Assembly (NCBI GenBank): GCA_036389255.1
Contig: DASVQI010000021.1
Location: 1 to 64,000 of the forward strand
Direction: 5' to 3'
DNA length: 64,000 bases
Source: JACVRN01 sp036389255
Lineage (GTDB): Bacteria; Acidobacteriota; Blastocatellia; Pyrinomonadales; Pyrinomonadaceae
A program made the translations under genes and the position numbers. Below the pieces are notes generated by a model. The model had not been told where the DNA came from and ran no database searches. It saw nothing but the letters and a program-made list of their open reading frames with translations. This document shows positions 61,425-64,000 of the stretch, piece by piece (within the stretch, counting starts at the first letter, position 1; every line of letters begins with the position of its first letter).

Positions 61425-64000
61425 ATGCTTCGTCTTAAATCTCTTGTAGCTTGGCTGCTGCTTTTATCCATTCTCACGAGCCCACTGGCGCGGGCTGAAA
61501 GCGTGAACTTTTCTTCAGCGCAGGCGGACGCCGACAAAAGCCCTAAGGGCCTGCGCTTTCGTTTGAGCGAAGGCGTGGAGCAGGCCGAGAAGCCGCAGGC
61601 TATGGCTACGCCTGCGACCACGAAAATCTCTGACGCGGAAGTCCAGAGCATACTGAAGCGGCTGCCGCCCGTGAAGGCAGAAGGCGCGGACGAGCAGGAT
61701 TTCGCCCTGCGTGAAGGCTCGCTTCCGCCGCCCCGCACCGGCAAGACCATCAACGTCTCTTTCCCTGCGTCCGAAGATAGAGGACGCCCCGATGCGTCCA
61801 CGGGCACAGCGCCTCTGGAAGTCCTGCGATTTGCTCCCGAAGGCGAAGTCCCGCTCGCGCCGCAACTGAGCATCACCTTTTCGCAGCCGATGGTCGCCGT
61901 GACTTCGCAGGATGAAGCTGCGGAAGTCGTCCCGGCGCGTCTCAACCCGCAGCCGCCGGGGCGTTGGCGATGGGTCGGAACGAAGACGCTGCTTTTTGTG
62001 CCTGAAGGCCGCTTTCCAATGGCTACGCAGTACAGCGTGACGGTTCCGGCAGGGACGAAGGATGCCACGGGGCGAACGCTCGCGGCTGCGAAGAGCTGGA
62101 CTTTCGCGACGCCCCCGCCCCAACTGAAGCGCTCGTACCCGGAGGGAACCTCCGTGAAGCGCGACGCTCTGATGTTCGTGGAGTTCGACCAGCGCATAGA
62201 CCCTGCGGCTGTCTTAAGAACGATAAAAGTGGTGGGGGGCGGCTCGAACCTGACGCTGCGTCTGGCGACGCCGGAAGAGATAGAAGCCGACGCGACCGTG
62301 AAGCAGCTTGCCAGCAGCGCCGAGAAGGGGCGCTGGCTGGTCTTTCGCGCCGTTGACCGGAGCGGCGCTGTCAGCACTGCTTTACCCGGCGATTCTCCTG
62401 TAACCGTGTTCATATTGCCGGGCACGCCTTCGGCCGAAGGCCCGCGCACAACCGCCAGTCAACAGAGCTTCTCATTCCACACTTACGGAATTTTCCGGGC
62501 CGTGCGTAGCCTGTGCTCTTACGGGCGCGTCTGCTCGCCCTTTGACTCTTGGAGCATAGAGTTCAGCAATCCCCCGGACGAAGCCTCCTTAGATAGCTCA
62601 AAGATTCGGGTGGAGCCGCAGATTGAAGGGATGAAGACCGCCGTTTACGGCAACACCCTGACGATAAGCGGAGTGAAGAAGGGACGAACGGTCTACAGGG
62701 TGACTATAGACCGCTCCATCAAAGACCAGTTCGGCCAGCAGCTTCAGGGCAACAACACTTTCACCTTCAACGTGGGCAGAGCGCCGCAGATGCTCTACTC
62801 CGATGAAGACCTGTTCGGCGTGCTAGACCCTACGGGGCCGCGGCGTCTCTCCGTCTACAGCGTCAATTACGACAGGCTGAAGGTGACGCTCTACAGCGTG
62901 ACGCCGAACGACTGGAACCAGTTCCTCGAATACATGCGCGGCGTCAATAACTACAACACAGACCCCAAACGCAAGCCGCAGATACCGGGCCGACAGGTCT
63001 TCTCGAAGCTGGTCAGCGTAACGTCGAAGCCTGACGAGCTGACGGAAACCGGGGTTGATTTATCGCCCGCGCTCGACGGCGGGTTGGGACACGTCATAGC
63101 CGTGATAGAGCCGCCAACAGTCCAGAAGAATCAGGAGCGGCAGGTTATATACCGGTGGATGCAGGCTACGAACATAGGGCTTGAAGCTTTTGTTGACAGA
63201 ACCGACCTGCTCGGCTGGGCCAACTCTCTGAAGGACGGGCGACCCTTAGAAGGCGTCGAGATGACGATTGAGCCGGGCTCAAGCTCACGCGGCACTACGG
63301 GCCGCGACGGTCTTGCGCGACTGCCACTGGCCGCCGGTGTCACTCAGAAGGGCGTCAACCTGCTCGTGGCGCGTCAGGGTAAAGACGTTGCCATTCTGCC
63401 GGAGAACACTTACTGGTGGTCTAGCGACGGAAGCTGGCAGCGCGGAAGCCTGAGCGATTACCTTAGCTGGTACGTCTTCGACGACCGGAAGATGTATCGC
63501 CCGAACGAAGAGGTTCACATAAAGGGCTGGCTGCGCCGCGTGGGCGGAGGCAAGGAAGGCGATGTCGGAGCGCTCAACGACGCGGTCGGGAACGTCTCTT
63601 ATACCTTGAGTGACTCGCGCGGCAACGAGATAGCGAAGGGGACTCTACGCCTCAACGCGCTCGGCGGCTTCGACACGAAGCTGAAGCTTCCCGCGACCAT
63701 GAATCTGGGCCACGCGCAGCTCAACTTTGTGGCCGAAGGCGGGAGACTGGACGTTGCGAACCGCATCTACAGCCACTCTTTTCAGGTTCAGGAGTTCCGT
63801 CGCCCGGAATTCGAGGTCAATACGAAAGCGAGCGAGGGGCCGCTCTTTATAGGCCAGCACGCGACTACGACCGTGACCGCCTCTTATTACGCGGGCGGCG
63901 GGTTGCCGAACGCGGAGGTTAGCTGGCGCGTCACCTCAAGGCCCACGCAGTACACCCCGCCCAACAGGAGCGATTTCATCTTCGGCACATGGGTTCCTTG
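61425..64000 (+). CDS. Alpha-2-macroglobulin family protein, partial
   Basis: An open frame of 858 codons runs from ATG 61425 off the end of the window. AGGAG at 61408-61412 precedes it. A signal peptide (WLLLLSILTSPLARA) is followed by an Ig-like N-terminal part with SbsA/Big-type sequence (about 130-230), then macroglobulin domains such as FDDRKMYRPNEEVHIKGWLRRVGG. Bacterial alpha-2-macroglobulins trap proteases in the periplasm. The thioester motif (CxEQ) and bait region, if present, lie beyond the window. No penicillin-binding partner is visible on this side. Confidence 0.88.
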   Translation, partial: MLRLKSLVAWLLLLSILTSPLARAESVNFSSAQADADKSPKGLRFRLSEGVEQAEKPQAMATPATTKISDAEVQSILKRLPPVKAEGADEQDFALREGSLPPPRTGKTINVSFPASEDRGRPDASTGTAPLEVLRFAPEGEVPLAPQLSITFSQPMVAVTSQDEAAEVVPARLNPQPPGRWRWVGTKTLLFVPEGRFPMATQYSVTVPAGTKDATGRTLAAAKSWTFATPPPQLKRSYPEGTSVKRDALMFVEFDQRIDPAAVLRTIKVVGGGSNLTLRLATPEEIEADATVKQLASSAEKGRWLVFRAVDRSGAVSTALPGDSPVTVFILPGTPSAEGPRTTASQQSFSFHTYGIFRAVRSLCSYGRVCSPFDSWSIEFSNPPDEASLDSSKIRVEPQIEGMKTAVYGNTLTISGVKKGRTVYRVTIDRSIKDQFGQQLQGNNTFTFNVGRAPQMLYSDEDLFGVLDPTGPRRLSVYSVNYDRLKVTLYSVTPNDWNQFLEYMRGVNNYNTDPKRKPQIPGRQVFSKLVSVTSKPDELTETGVDLSPALDGGLGHVIAVIEPPTVQKNQERQVIYRWMQATNIGLEAFVDRTDLLGWANSLKDGRPLEGVEMTIEPGSSSRGTTGRDGLARLPLAAGVTQKGVNLLVARQGKDVAILPENTYWWSSDGSWQRGSLSDYLSWYVFDDRKMYRPNEEVHIKGWLRRVGGGKEGDVGALNDAVGNVSYTLSDSRGNEIAKGTLRLNALGGFDTKLKLPATMNLGHAQLNFVAEGGRLDVANRIYSHSFQVQEFRRPEFEVNTKASEGPLFIGQHATTTVTASYYAGGGLPNAEVSWRVTSRPTQYTPPNRSDFIFGTWVP

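Overview
This window (about 60% GC, dense, long operons, short intergenic gaps) most resembles a chromosome segment of an acidobacterium, probably class Blastocatellia. That assignment is inferred from Oar-like outer-membrane receptors with an N-terminal carboxypeptidase-regulatory domain, a DUF5666 protein, a bacterial alpha-2-macroglobulin, an ECF sigma/zinc anti-sigma pair and many small disordered proteins. No rRNA, tRNA, CRISPR array or transposase gene was found.

Layout. 1-3400: a DUF5996 protein, a CvpA-CAP fusion, two tiny proteins, then a gene-free stretch with a likely small RNA carrying three hairpins with the same 10-nt loop. 3409-16828: a DHA2-type MFS pump, an SDR, a TetR regulator with matching operators before itself and before an Oar-like receptor, then a tight run of alpha/beta hydrolase, KAS III-like enzyme with altered catalytic residues, acyl-CoA ligase, second hydrolase, MaoC hydratase and spinster-type MFS. 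Together these look like a TetR-controlled acyl-compound pathway. 16910-19804: MsrA, an HXXEE membrane protein, heme A synthase and two small proteins. 20036-30899: treY, treZ, a GH57 enzyme, treS and malQ, a block that turns maltodextrin or glycogen into trehalose.

31214-35689: a DUF5666 secreted protein and an Oar-like receptor, both with Gly/Arg-rich tracts. 35892-38512: an Asp/Thr/Gly repeat peptide followed by a JmjC/cupin oxygenase and a thioredoxin-like ferredoxin protein, a candidate peptide-modification system. 38606-40179: five tiny disordered proteins. 40424-42348: secreted protein-tyrosine phosphatase, anti-sigma factor and ECF sigma factor. 42661-48734: a sugar or polyol ABC importer with a TIM-barrel isomerase and a Gfo/Idh/MocA dehydrogenase.

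48839-51169: a TonB receptor. 51363-54001: a cytosolic PRC/MgtE-N/CBS protein coupled to an Nramp-like transporter with an altered metal site. 54013-57000: small membrane or secreted proteins and a Sak4-like ATPase. 57148-61291: homoserine dehydrogenase, NUDIX, PlsC-like acyltransferase, PaaI-like thioesterase and 3-methyladenine glycosylase. 61425-end: a partial alpha-2-macroglobulin gene running off the window.

Three families of short intergenic repeats recur: a 51-bp palindrome at gene ends (four copies, with paired compensatory changes), a hairpin element just before start codons, and a 25-bp inverted repeat also present at the window edge.
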